This document shows, one piece after another, positions 12,738-24,673 of a stretch of DNA of 64,000 nt; within the stretch, counting starts at the first letter, position 1; the number at the start of each line of letters is the position of its first letter. The notes beneath the pieces are model-generated. The model had not been told where the DNA came from. It searched no databases and saw only the letters and a program-made list of their open reading frames with translations. The translations under genes and the position numbers were made by a program. The stretch lies in NCBI GenBank assembly GCA_963969495.1, contig OZ018335.1:82132354-82196353 (forward strand), given 5' to 3'. The DNA comes from Ceratothoa steindachneri. Taxonomy: Eukaryota; Arthropoda; Malacostraca; Isopoda; Cymothoidae.

Positions 12738-12741
12738 GTGT

Positions 12742-14338
12742 GACTGGTGTATATCTTTTAGCTCTATCTCAGTACACCCAAATTACAAAATAACCAACTA
12801 AAAAAATGAAACAAAAGAGGTTTATGAGAATATAGGGAAGTTATGAAAAATGAATATATGTGTAAAGGAAGGAGCAGATAAACCAAATTGAACAATATAT
12901 AGAGGAATGTGTCAGGATATAATGCAAAACTCTTTCCATTTGCTTTCCTTTGGCAAGGTTATCTTATGAGATTTAAAGGATGTAGATCGAGAACTAAACC
13001 GTCGATTTGAAATAAAACTATAATAAAAATATTTTAACTAAAAAAACTAAGATCAATAATACTTGGTGTCTGTTACTCAATGATCACAAGCAACTTTGGA
13101 ATTAATCCTCCATACTTTAATTAAAAAGACAATAGAGTGGGAACATTTTCCTTTAGATTTGTAGGTTTGTGCAAACTGGTTGTAGGAATAACCTCTATTT
13201 TTTTTTTAAATAAACATTATTTAAGTTTACCAAAATATCACTAATAGGCAAAAGCCACTAACTTAACTTCGCTGGTGCCAGTTGGCAACCGCCTATTTAT
13301 AATTCGGAAATTTGTCGTAAAACGAGAGAAAAATACAAATGTCTATTATGAGACGCATGAAGTTTTGGTGTGATATTTATTTTATAAAGCATACATCAAT
13401 CACTCATGCCAGATCAAGCAAGTACAATACTGTCCTCCAAGAATAATGCAAAATACTCTAAGTACACACAACAAATAAATTATCCTCCCAGGAATCCCAC
13501 CGCTGTATCAGCAGCCTCCCATTTCACCCGTGTACACAATATTAAACGGCTTTTAATCTCTTAGTCCAATTATTCTCCTATATGGCATTCCTCCAGTCAT
13601 CTAATCACTCTAATTTACACTCCTGCTTCTTACACTGGTCAAGCTGATGGCGACAGAGGAAGGTGGGCCTCTCTTCGAAGCTGGAACCTTCCTGGTTTTT
13701 TTTTTTTTTTGAGTTTCATATTTAGCTGATTTGCATTTTTGTGTTGTTCTAGTTATTTTACAAAATTAAGCTAATCCTAGATTTAATTTTTTCGGCAATT
13801 TATTCCTGTGGTGGCTGTCGCCAGATAGGCAATCTTAAAAATAATCATGGCGTTCTGTTACTGATATAATGGTTTTCACCCTCTATGAATTTGCTTGTAT
13901 TCTGGTAACGCGAAACTTTGAAAGATGCGAAAAACTTGCCGCCAAAATGATTTACGTTGACTTCATTATTTTTCTAAATAAATTAATTTTGACCATCTTG
14001 GAATAAGCCTTAAGGAATGGAAAAAATAAGTTGCTCAACAGTATTAATTGCATCTGTTGTGCCAGTACGTTGCAAGGTTCAGTCTATACTCGGCAGTGCT
14101 CTTTCAAATACTATCGATAGCAGTATAATATAGGCGAATATTTTTATTATTGAGTATTTCATAATGTAAAAAAGCAAAGTCATTCGCAGTGTATAAGCTT
14201 ACTGAGTCATTATGAGCAAACACTTGCATAGACATGATAAAGCTATGGAAGTCATTTTCTTATTTCGATTCAGAAATATCTTCAAATTCCTTGGTTTTAA
14301 GATGACACAGAATAATAACTAAAATTTTATTCGTTAAG
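12742..14338. other. AT-rich sequence upstream of the first cadherin exon
   Basis: Probably intron. No coding exon recognised. A T-run of about 18 lies near 13696-13713. Confidence 0.5.
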
Positions 14339-14454
14339 GTGAACCTCTGCACTTCTTGGTGAGGAAAGGCGATCCAGACAACCTGTTTCGCATTGACAAT
14401 CAGACCGGGAAACTGATCCTGCTTCACCAACTCGATTTTGAGAAGAGCACCAAG
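14339..14454 (+). CDS. Cadherin gene, internal exon 1 of window
   Basis: An AG acceptor ends at 14338 and a GTAAGT donor starts at 14455. The exon is 116 nt: two bases finishing a split codon, then 38 codons. Translation runs EPLHFLVRKGDPDNLF then RIDNQTGKLILLHQLDFEK. This is the middle of an extracellular cadherin repeat: the F.ID..TG.L strand pair and the LDFE variant of the LDRE calcium-binding motif are clear. Cadherins are single-pass membrane adhesion proteins whose repeats are linked by calcium. The exon ends in phase 0 and continues exactly into the exon at 51446. The upstream exon should end with one base of a split codon and was not found. Similarity to arthropod neural cadherin (CadN) is my recollection and is unverified. 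Confidence 0.88.
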
Positions 14455-15559
14455 GTAAGTACAAGTGCAAACAATACAAATATTTCTCATTTGATTCACA
14501 AAGCAATTGTTTCCATCCATTTCTTTATCACATTACCAAAGTGGTCTTGGCTTGGTATGTGTCAGTTCCATAATTTCAGGAAGAAGAGTTACATAGAAAT
14601 TAAACATACCAAGAAAATATAAATTAATATAATAAATAAGAAAAAATGAGCATAAATTATACTATAAAAAAGGGAGAGCGCTAAAGTAGATATGTTTGAA
14701 AATAGTAGAATAAAAATAATAAAAAGAGTAGGAGAATAATCTAAAGTCAATATATAATAAGATTATTAAGAAAAGGTTAGAAAAGGCTGCATCTGATCAA
14801 ATACAATTTTAATGCATTATAATCATAAAATTTGCTTTTCAAACTCAGTTTCTCACGCCATTTTCCCATGCATCCTTTTTCGTGGACAAAACTTTTGATT
14901 ATCAGAGAGTACCTACAAATTAGGGCGGTAGGGATCAAAGCTAATAAACCAACTACTCTAAATACCTGTATATCGGACCCAAAATATTACTAAACAATCC
15001 TCCGACAAATGTAATAAATGACGAATAAGTCAGGATAGTGGCTCATGGCCAATGAGCCACTGTCTCTAAACATAGCTTAATATTCTTTAGAGGTTAGGAA
15101 TATCACCTAAAAAATATTTTCTTTAGTTATTCAATGTGCAAAATTTAATGATATAGCAAATAATTAAAGAGAAGAAAATGAAAACGTATACATTTTAATG
15201 TTCTCTTCGTGTCCACAAAAGGAATCGGTAAAGAATTATCCCCAAAATCAAAACGCAAACCCTCTTGCTGATTGACTTCAAACGAGATAGTTAAAACTTA
15301 ATCATATGAGAAAACGTATAAGAAGCTGCAAAAGGTTATTTATGTATATAAAGGGTTAGGAGGGTAATTTATTACTTAACGTCAATATAAAAGTTGTATC
15401 TACCAAAGTTACATGTTTTGGACTTAATGAATTGTACAATTCATTTTGTTAAATGAAATCAACGTCTGTCTCAACCACGATCTCCAAGTGGTGTCCTAAA
15501 CCTACTGCAGGCATTCAGGATGGTCCTCTAGTTTAAATCGGGGTAAACTGGTGCAATTG
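14455..15559. other. AT-rich intron, nothing recognised
   Basis: No supported feature between the exon and the mariner remnant. Confidence 0.5.
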
Positions 15560-16480
15560 GACATAAACACCACATTAATAGTACAGGGAAATTGTTGGTC
15601 ACTCTCAACCACGCTCAACAAATATTAGTCCAAGACTGGGTGATCCTACTTGTGTAGCATGGTGCCCAGTCATGTTTCCATACGTTCGACGTTCTAGTGG
15701 CTACCGCCTGGATCCAGGGAAACATCAACTCCTGCGACCCCTTGAATTTGCCCTTCGGAAGAAGAACGGGGCATAAAGTGGACCTTGCTATGGATAACTT
15801 CAAAAGTATGATGTTGACGGGAACAAGGTCGTTATGACTGTCGGTACATCTATGTGCGAAACAGCAATCTAGCGGAAGTTTTGCAAGTTCACCACCGGGT
15901 ACTGGCAGAAATTCTTCTCGCGTGAAAAGATCTAAATCAGGCAAAGCTTGAAGGGATGAATGGGTTTGTTCAAAGCTTTGCAGTAATATCCATTAGCTTG
16001 TCCTTTATCTTTTGAGAAAGAAACTGGCCTTCTCTTAGCTTGAATGGGTAGTATTGGATGGCTTAATGCAGTTAATGCCTGATAAGAGACGTTTACACTC
16101 CCTTATTCCTCGCTCTAGGCCTCGTTTTGACAAATTAGAAAAGTTCTGGAGGTCTTTTACTATCAGAAAGGTTTAAATGAGGCTACTTAGAAACCCTACC
16201 CTCATAGTCACATCCTGACTCATTCAGCTCTTTCCAGATTCTTTTAACCGTCTTCAGAATGACACCCAACCACTCGGATATCTTCACATTAGATCATCCA
16301 AGGTGATTTTTAAGCAGCACAGCTAGCCTTTCTCAAATCTATGGAGAATTGAATTATTCCATTGTATTGTTTCCTTCACAAACAATGCACAACTGAATCT
16401 ACTATGAAAAGAAGAAGTGAGCACCAACACCAGACAACACGGTTTCGTGAAAGTTGGAGATTTTAACGGCTACCAATTTC
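15560..16480 (-). pseudogene. Degenerate mariner-like transposase
   Basis: Read on the minus strand from about 16450 downward: an ISEWLGVILKTVKRIWKEL helix-turn-helix segment and NESGCDYEG, then SDSKRPPEL, then LREGQFLSQKIKDKLMD, then an FTREEF segment where relatives have FSDEKNF (first catalytic D lost). The 109-codon frame at 15615-15944 ends with DWAPCYTSRITQSW, corresponding to the QQDSAPCH..K.TQ.W block with the second acidic residue. The segment with the third catalytic residue is not visible, so the copy is truncated as well as frameshifted. Same family as 10060-10895 and opposite in orientation. No terminal inverted repeats were identified. Confidence 0.65.
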
Positions 16481-16497
16481 TGACCCACGGTGTATGC

Positions 16498-16516
16498 ATA
16501 TATATATATATATATA
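16498..16516. repeat. Short (TA)n microsatellite
   Basis: About 9 TA units. Confidence 0.85.
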
Positions 16517-19500
16517 ATTAAAATGAAGTCTGCCTGCATATGTGTGCGTGGTTGTCCGTTTATATGAATAAAAAAAATCCAACTCTAACCCTACCCACCT
16601 ATCTGCTCCTTTCTTCCCCCTCTAACCGACCATCTATATCTCCCCTACCTCTCTCCTTTCCTTTCGCCTCTTATCTCTTCCCATTACACTCCTGCCCCCC
16701 TTCCCTCCATACAAAAGAACATCCAAACCAATAAAATAAATTCTCCCCTTCTACCACTATAAAAAACGACATATGTACAAATCGAGAGAAAAAAATCCCG
16801 TTATTAATATATCTATAGTTATAGATAAGAACATATTTTTGCTCTTAAAAAACATTCAAATTACTATAGCTCGCAAACTAAACAAAATTCCTAAAGAAAT
16901 ATTCGGAAACAAAATTAAAGAACAAAGACATCTAAATACAAAGACGAAAACTAGAAGTTGCTCTCTCAAACCATTCTTGAGTTATATGTCCTAGAAGTTG
17001 GATAATTTACATCAAAATTTGGCCATATTTCCGGATTTCTCAGATACGAGTATGTTGGATTTCAGGGCCAAAAGATTTCATATTGGACGACAAAGAAGAG
17101 AATGAAACTTATGTAAAATCACTCGAAGAATATATGGTCAATCTTTTTTTTTTACAAAGAGGCTTCACTTGAATCTACAATCGTCGTCGTTTGCTCCAGC
17201 TCGTGTCCGAACATCGGTTTCCTCGTTAGTTATCCGGTCTTAAGCGTAGCTTCTAGCACTACTTCAGCGATGAAAAAGAACTCTTCCGTTCTTTTTCCAA
17301 TTGATATGTTGACGTCTCCCACGATAAATTAGTCCCTTTCTTTAAAGTCTTTCTATATTATCTGCGCATGTCTTAAAGGTGGGGACCTAATTTTCTCATA
17401 TACTCTTCTCGACAGTAATGAAACACCGGTCCATCTATCTACCAATGCTGTAACGGACTTAACTGATAAGAAAGCGGGAGGTTAATCAATCATCACTTAT
17501 TAACTAGGTGGAAATTTACTAACGATGTTGATTCTTCGACTCTCGCTTCACATGATAAACATTTCTTACGTGGGCATTACTTTGACCAGTATCCCTCTTG
17601 CAGACAATCTTGGCAAGCTCTGTTGCGTGTGACCCTATTGTTCAACGAAGAGTAGTTCCATTTCTGCATTATTCTTGGTTCATTTGATTATCCTACTTTT
17701 GTTTTGATGTTAATTTCGACGCGGAAAATAAAATTTCACCAATGAAATGAAGAAAAAATATTTTATTTATTTTAAGAGCAACGAAAATCTAGCTTCGTTT
17801 AAAACAAAGGATAGGATAAAGGAAGAGGAGAAAAGTCAGAAACTATTAAAAATAATTGATAAAAAAGAACGAGTGCTAACAAGTATTCGACGCCGGGGAA
17901 CAAAATAATCTGATCATAAATACATAAGATCACAAATACATAAGCCCTTACTCAGAAATTTGAACTCTCGTCCTTTTTACTGGAAAACATGAAATCATTT
18001 GTTCTCGCCGATTTTAAATTTCCCTTTACTTAATGGCATTTAATATAACTTAAGCCTTTTATAAATCTACAACACTGGAATGTTGTAGGCATGCTTAGCA
18101 ATCCCAATTACTCTTTGATTAAAGGCTTAAAATAAAGTGCAAAACCTTCATTTTTAATGTATCGAAAATCGAATCACGTCGAACGGGTGATATCTGATAG
18201 TTCAAGTATAAAGTCCATAAAAACTTTCAAGCTCAGAAGCAGGACGAATAAAGGTAAGTTCATTTAGGGTTACATTTTTACTATAAGCATCCCTCCACTT
18301 TCAAATTACATGCAAATGGTCCTAAAGCATTCTGGATTTGGCAGCTCTTTTTTGGACAAGAAATATAAGGGTTTGAAATGAAGGTCGAATTGCTGCCCCG
18401 TTAAAGAGGACGGGGTCACCCGGGATTCTTAAAGTACAATTCAAAGTAATCCATTCCAAATAATTATATAATAATAAAAATTTCCTTTATTTTGTTAAAG
18501 ATGTACCATATCATATCCCTTGTATTAAATTTACCCCTGCAAATTTTAATTAAACAAGATTGATTTTTGCCTAAAAAATTCTCAAATTGTCTAATTCAAT
18601 GTAGCATACTAATTTACATACAGAAATTCGTTTCATTTTGTATTTTTGGATATTTTTACTACAATACTTTATACTTTTCAAAGACTATGCTTCCAAAAAG
18701 CAAAGAATATATTTTCTCTTACATAAACGCTAAGAAAATATAGATATCAACTGTCGTAGGACTGAGAATAATGTCCTTTGTATATAAACGCAGCACGCAT
18801 TTTCCTGCTCAGTGCTCTCGTAAGGATAAATCTTTGACGGGTCTCAAATCCATACAAAGTATGGAAAGCATCATTCGGGGAATTTACACTCTTTTACACA
18901 GTCTAAAAATGAGAAGGTAGATATGAAATATCCAACTTGGAGTTAGAGTCGATTAATGATTAGATTTCTTATAGGAAAGCTATTGTATAGTATATGGTCC
19001 AAATAACACCAGGGCAAGTAAGATGAATTAACTCGTACCATTTTTATGCATCTCAATTTACCAGAGGAATTTTCTTTTCTACTACACGTTTGCTCTCTAA
19101 ACTACAGATAAAAACTGACATTAAATACTGTCCTTTTATTAATCGACATGCATTATTACATAAAACACTAACATTCATAATATTTTTCCTTTTTTGAGAA
19201 ATTAGCTAGATAAAAATTACAGAAACATTATTTATATCTGAGAATAAGTATCTTTTGAAGCCCAAGACTTCTGGCCTAACCTTCGACAATTTTTACCATA
19301 GCATAGAGAATGTTTCAGTAGGAGACAGCAAACATTACTCTGATTATTTGCCTTTAAAATCCGTTTCACAACATCATACTAAATAAGCTTCAGTCATTTA
19401 AGTACAAAGAAAGGGTGCGAGGTAAATTATGCAGTTTAACAGGAGCTTTATCTCAAACCACGCTGATGAATAAACCTAAACGATGTAATGAACCATTTTC

Positions 19501-22364
19501 TTTCAGATTCTTCTCTTTTGTATAGACAAAGGAGTAGTATGACACGAGTTAGCTATCTTGCATGGTTGAGGTGACCCACCTTTCAGGCAGCGATACCTTT
19601 GCAATAGTTATATAAAAACCTTTAATCATGACTGAGATACTTTAGTACTTCGTCTGCAATGTTCCCCTCCATAAGTGGAGTTTCTATAGCCTAAACTTGT
19701 ATCTAAGGTTCACCATGAATAATTTTTGAGATCTACAAAACACTATATCTATTGAACATGAATAAGCAATATATCAAAGAGTTTGTCCAGTTTGCTCTCC
19801 AAGTTTAGCTTGACATTCACTTAAGCATGCTAGCAATTAATGTACTTCACAGTCATAGGTAGGTTTTAACTTTTTAACTATAAATGAGTCCTTCTTTAAA
19901 GGCAAACCTGGATTCATTGAAGATAAAATTGATTTTAAATCTTTGCTAACTCTCTACATTTTGTCTCAAAAATCTTCACCTCGGTTAGCAAAATTAAGGT
20001 AATAAGAATACGGAATCAGTGGCCTGTAAGTGCTGGGATCAGTAAATATTAAGTCACATGGACCCCCTCCATACTTTTCTTCACATTTCTTTCTTGTCAG
20101 AGGCCTTGTTTGTACTATCAGTCTTTTCGAAAGCAAAAACATAATAATGAAGTAATTTGTTCTGCTATAACATAAGATATGTTGTAAGTAGACAATTGCA
20201 TTAACAAGTACATCATGACCAATGACAATTACAGGAGCAGATAGAGCATGAACATCATAACAATACAACAAATCCAACAATTTGAAGACCTTAACTATAG
20301 CAAGAATAAATAATAGACCAATATTTATATAAAGCAATAGTATATAACCTCAACGAAATGCCGAAAGAAAGAACACTCCGAGGGAACGCCTGAAGATGAA
20401 AGGTGTACAAGGTGCATCATGGCACACGAGAGTGACCCAGATTCCTAGGCTCTATGCTGTCATGAGGTACTATACTGACGTTGCTAGAACCATCGTTAAA
20501 AGAGAAAAGAAGAGCGTTTTAATGAGTCTTGAGTCATGTCTGCGGTGAAGGATCAGGACATAGTCCATGTCTGTGGCTGCTTCTCATAAAAAAGGAAATA
20601 GAACAGAAACAATTTTGTCCCCCAAAATGCCATGAACTCAAAATTACACCAAGACGTTATCAATCGGCATCTTTTCAAACATTTCAGAACTATTTTGTAT
20701 GATCATTGTATTTTTCATCATGATGTCGCACTTTTTCACATAGTAAAAGCAATAACAATAGGAAATTTTTTTTATAAGCAGAATTCATGTAATTGTAAGC
20801 AGTTGTGGGTGCTTAATGAACAAGGGGGAGCAATATCAGTCAAAATATCACCATAAATCTGGTCTCTACACGCAGAAATTGCTCTACCTATTAAGGAAAT
20901 ATTTGGGCTTTAAATTTTTGTATATTTCACTTTCAAATTATGATAAAAACATAAAAATATGTAATGTTTTATTAGTTTTATTCATTTAAAAAAAAATAGA
21001 GTAGTCTGAGCTCTGAGCTGATTGAAATCGGGTGGACTCTGGATGCGAAGTTTCTAGGCGTGTAAGGTAGTAAGTAATATTGGTATCCAAGCAAGATCGC
21101 AATTACGAGAGCAAAGCCTCCGAATCTTTATTTTGCACAAAGAAACTTTCTAAATCTTCACTCGTATGGATAAAGATTAAAATTCTTATAACAAAAAATA
21201 TAATTATATGAAATAAAAAGCAGTTGGATTCAAATAGCTCGTTTACACAGACTACTCTTAGATTAATCTTTATGCTACGTGATTAGGCTCAAAATTACAT
21301 CTGGAATTTAGAATATATTCAAAAGCTCACTCCGCGTTAGACTGGTTTTATTAGAGTTAGTGAAGTTTCTTTACCAACTAATATTTCTGTTGAACTAAAG
21401 ATGCTGTATGCGGCATACCAGTTCGAAAATTCACGAAGAAGTGAGCGTATGAGCGAATGGGCGAGGACTTTGTTTCCTTTGCGTCCTTTTACCCCTTCTT
21501 GGCAAGGCTCTCTATTGAGATTATAGTGTCAGGCGGATCTATCCCTCGTAGAGGTGGAAGCCAAACTTGCTCGCCTGGCAATGGCTCGTGGAGATGCTTC
21601 CTCCATGGCTTAGCCTTTAAACCAAGGCATGATAGCTCAATGATAAGGCAAATTCACCTGGCAGATGAGACTCCACGCATCTGAGAAACAATGTGGTGCT
21701 ATACGTGAGCAACTCAATGTGGGGGTCGAAGACCCAAACAAACCCAAAATAGGTTATCGATACTCGTACGTCCAAGGTGTTGCTTTTTATAATGTTGTAC
21801 ACAGACTTTGAGGCATTCTTCAAAATACTACCCAATGAAACTGAAATCGACTATTTTGATTTCAATCTATCAGAAAATCCCATTATATGAATATAACAGA
21901 ATAATTTGGTGCGATTACTAAATAACGCATTCAAACAACGGCTAAAAAAACTTGCTCATAGTATGTGAGGCAAATGGTGAATATATCAATTATTAAATAT
22001 AAGTAAATCATTTCAATATTTTTAATTGTAAAACGAGACTAAAATTTTCATTTTATTATAAGATTTCTTTTTTTGCTCATTTCCTTAAACATTTTACACC
22101 TCAATAAAGTATATGCACAACCCAGTACTTCATAAGACACACAGTACTTGTAATTCATATAAAACTACATTACAAGAACTTTTCTTGTTGAAAACACTAC
22201 CATCCTCAGAAAAAAACTCGGATCTTCTATGCCTGAATATTCTGGAGGCTCTTCTCATTAAGAGATAGCACCAGCTGAGAACGAAGATTGCACCATTTCT
22301 GTTAAAAGGAAAGTGAAACATACTCTGACTCCGACCTCTAAAAGCTATCAAAGAACGAAAACAA
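16517..22364. other. Long AT-rich intron stretch without a recognised gene
   Basis: The largest open frame is 19966-20337 on the minus strand (123 codons); it has hydrophobic stretches and a KKCEEKYGGGPCD segment but no family I recognise, and is probably chance. A minus-strand FIVGDVN string near 17300 faintly resembles a LINE endonuclease GDFN motif but is too short to call. A TATA/initiator pair sits at 18781-18813. Nothing else is supported. Confidence 0.45.
18781..18813 (+). promoter_or_regulatory. TATA box plus initiator, no gene attached
   Basis: TATATAAA at 18781-18788 and TCAGT at 18809-18813 place the initiator A 30 bases downstream of the first T. The spacing is canonical for arthropods, but no open frame follows, so it may be chance. 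Confidence 0.25.
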
Positions 22365-22870
22365 AATCAATTGAAGAGGAAGAGGAAATTAGCCAAGCAG
22401 ATGTCAGGCTTAGTGGCTGATCTTTCCGTGATGTAAGTTGGAAAGTTGGAACCAAGTCTCTGGACGATTTTCTCGTCCAAGAGGGTCTCCAAGCATCCAC
22501 TTATTCCATTTGGGCGAGTATACCCAGAATCTGCACATCGTGCATTAAGATCCTCCATTAGAATATGGGGACACTTCGCTCGAATATACTCGTGATAGTA
22601 TGGTTAGGTAAATAGTTGCGCCTCAGGGGTTGATATTCCGTGGCGATGATGATTTTCCCCAGGCATATGTCTACCTAATTTGCAAGGTAAGGCTTTTCTA
22701 GTTTCCTGAGTTGCTTGTACTTAATTCCCTTTTTTACTGCAATGGTTGCTCCGTCGTAACGTTCTTACAAGTGGTTTACAGTTAACACTTCGTAATTCCA
22801 TATTTTTATAGTTTCACCATTAGTGTTGACTCCGTGTTCCAAAATTAGGATTATATCGGCATAAATTGTT
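22365..22870 (-). pseudogene. LINE-A endonuclease (APE-like), N-terminal and middle part
   Basis: Minus-strand reading gives TIYADIILILEHGVNTNG, then YDGATIAVKKGIKYKQL, then LMEDLNARC at the position of the catalytic GDFN motif, then FPTYITERSATKPDICLAN. LINE-C has matching DIILISEHGINT, GAVIAIKKNI, GLNARC and FPTYITSRAATKPDI segments, confirming family. In LINE retrotransposons this domain nicks the target DNA to prime reverse transcription. Stops are present. The domain ends just before the SDH motif, which appears in sense orientation at about 26271. Confidence 0.75.
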
Positions 22871-23179
22871 TCATAGATAACGAATACTTGATTGGTAGCT
22901 TCCTCAAATTCCTAAGTCAGATGCTTCCATAGTCGTCCGATAGTCAGCGCGGGTGTTTGCCGCTATGCCCGCTAGGCGGCAATCCCAGTTATTATTACGA
23001 CTTAATCTGGGTAAGACGCTGTATTTATTTTCCGTTGTAGGTCTGTTATCTATAGTACTTGTAGGTAGTGAAGATATGGACTCCTACTATTTAAGTGAAT
23101 AAGTTATAATGTGTGTTAAATAAAGGGTGGGGCGCTGCCGCCCATGGTAATTGCACTTAAATACTTCCCGTTTTAGGCC

Positions 23180-23209
23180 TATTTAAACACAAAACGTTGT
23201 GTTTAAATA
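23180..23209. repeat. Perfect 13 bp hairpin
   Basis: TATTTAAACACAA (23180-23192) and TTGTGTTTAAATA (23197-23209) are exact reverse complements around the loop AACG. It lies inside the TIR element. Confidence 0.85.
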
Positions 23210-23322
23210 TCCAGGATTAGGTTAAAGTTAAAATATACTGTGAATTATTACTGAACAATCATAATATATGGTGTGACACAAGCCTATAAATTATGTGATA
23301 TATTTTTACTATTCGCTATCTA

Positions 23323-23420
23323 TGGTAGGGTTGCACCGATAATATCGGTAAGTTATCGGTATCGCCCATATCAACCACTTTGCCGATATATGGGTATCGG
23401 TCATATCTTGCTGATATATT
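23323..23420 (+). repeat. hAT-terminus-like sequence with repeated TATCGG motifs
   Basis: TAGGGTTGCACCGATAATAT is followed by several ATCGGTA/CGATAT units. A GGGTTGCACCGATA start with clustered TATCGG subterminal motifs is common at hAT transposon ends. Only one end was seen, so this is a fragment or a chance likeness. Confidence 0.35.
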
Positions 23421-23459
23421 TTAGGCTTGCTTATCGGCTAATCCTATAAGTATTCCAAT

Positions 23460-23918
23460 ATGAGCTTCTACAGCACATACTTCTCTAATGGTGTCTCAGT
23501 ACCATTACTTTGTTTTTCCTTTCACTTCTACGAATATTGTATTAATACCTCAAAGTTAAACTTCAAGGCGATGACAACACCAGGCAAAAGGAGCTCCAAG
23601 TTCCTGGCGGCCTACTCTTCAGAACAAGTGTTCGTGAGTGTCTACAAGGAAATAATGAGCAATGACTTAGGCATGTCCCTGCTGGACTGTGAAAAGGGTT
23701 GCAGCTTGGTCAACACCGTTGTTCCTGACATCGCCAGGTCCCAGTTTCATGTCATGGGCAAAAATATGGTGCCAAAAGCTAACAGTGATGCCCATGCAAA
23801 AGTCCAAAGAAGAGTCATAAAAATAAGTAATCCAGATGCACCCGAGAAAGCTATCAGGAGCAAAAGTGACTACAAGAAGGATAAATTTCTAGTGAGAAAA
23901 AGTCCTAAGTCAATTTAA
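23460..23918 (+). CDS. Hypothetical protein ORF inside the TIR element
   Basis: A 152-codon frame on the plus strand. The first 37 residues are hydrophobic and may be a chance extension; a second start (MTTPGKRSSKF) begins a more soluble, basic protein of 115 residues with SSEQVFVSVYKEIMSNDLGM, LLDCEKGCSLVNTVVPDIAR and a K/R/S-rich C terminus (KSDYKKDKFLVRKSPKSI). G or C at third positions looks more frequent than in the AT-rich surroundings, consistent with past coding. I do not recognise the family. An AATAAA lies at 24435-24440, about 520 bases downstream. It could be a host gene fragment captured by the transposon, part of another nested retroelement, or a chance frame. Confidence 0.35.
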   Translation: MSFYSTYFSNGVSVPLLCFSFHFYEYCINTSKLNFKAMTTPGKRSSKFLAAYSSEQVFVSVYKEIMSNDLGMSLLDCEKGCSLVNTVVPDIARSQFHVMGKNMVPKANSDAHAKVQRRVIKISNPDAPEKAIRSKSDYKKDKFLVRKSPKSI

Positions 23919-24673
23919 GTGGGCGTAGCTAGTGACATTTGTTATGTATCTTTATTTTGTAGGGTAGATATTAGAATCCAGGTTAACTATGAAATAGGTT
24001 ACTAGTACAGGGTGTCCGTACCTTAGATTCTTACTAGCTATTAATTTATCATACCTATTTCGGAATAATATAGTCGCTACTCATCCATAGGCTATGAAAA
24101 AGATTCATAAAGTTAAAACAAAAATGAAATCAAATCCGGGGGTCTAGCTAAATGATACCTTATGGAAATAGAATTGTTTGCTAGATTATTCAGATGTGGG
24201 CCCTGGAGGGATTTCTTCTTTTTTTCATTAATTGGTACTACCTACTTTATTTCATTTATTAGAATATACCTTGAAATATGTTTGTAGTTAAGTGTAATAT
24301 ACCCAGTTTTTCTTAGAAATTTTGCCATTTGTTTTTTTTAAGTACCTGGAAAGACCTGGAAAACCTATGGAATTTTGAAATTTGATATTAGTAGACACCT
24401 TGTAGTATCTAAGAATCCCATTGTACACAGCTTTAATAAATAGAATTGAATTGAATATAACCAACATCAGTTATAAATATAAGGTTTTTATTTCTCATTA
24501 AATAAGTCACACATTTGTTCGTCTCGCCAAATCTGTTCGTCGAACAAAACTTTGACTTCACAGCTCGAAGTACATTGGTCCCAGGGTGTTTCATGCCAAA
24601 TTTGGGAAGAATAGCCCAATTTGGGGAGAATCGCCTGATTTTGAGCTACCAATCAAGTATTCGTTATCTATGA

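Larger units (their letters stand above)
22871..24673. mobile_element. 1.8 kb element with 30 bp perfect TIRs and 5 bp target duplication
   Basis: The 30 bases at 22871-22900 (starting TCATAGATAACGAATACTTG) recur as an exact reverse complement at 24644-24673. Read on the minus strand, AACAA flanks both ends. Removing the element with one AACAA restores the LINE-A endonuclease frame in register with LINE-C: YRNIF and ITIYADIIL line up with YGNIF and RVLDPDIIL. That is an internal empty-site test. TIR length and a 5 bp duplication fit a cut-and-paste DNA transposon, but no transposase was recognised, so the superfamily is unknown and it may be non-autonomous. Inside are a hairpin (23180-23209), a hAT-like terminal sequence (about 23325), a TIR-like motif (about 23316) and an unknown ORF (23460-23918). 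Confidence 0.8.

Noticed and set aside
17225..17330. LINE endonuclease remnant (FIVGDVN on the minus strand)
   Set aside because: Only one short motif; no neighbouring endonuclease blocks.
19966..20337. 123-codon minus-strand ORF as a gene
   Set aside because: No recognisable family, no promoter or splice context, AT-rich surroundings allow chance frames of this size.
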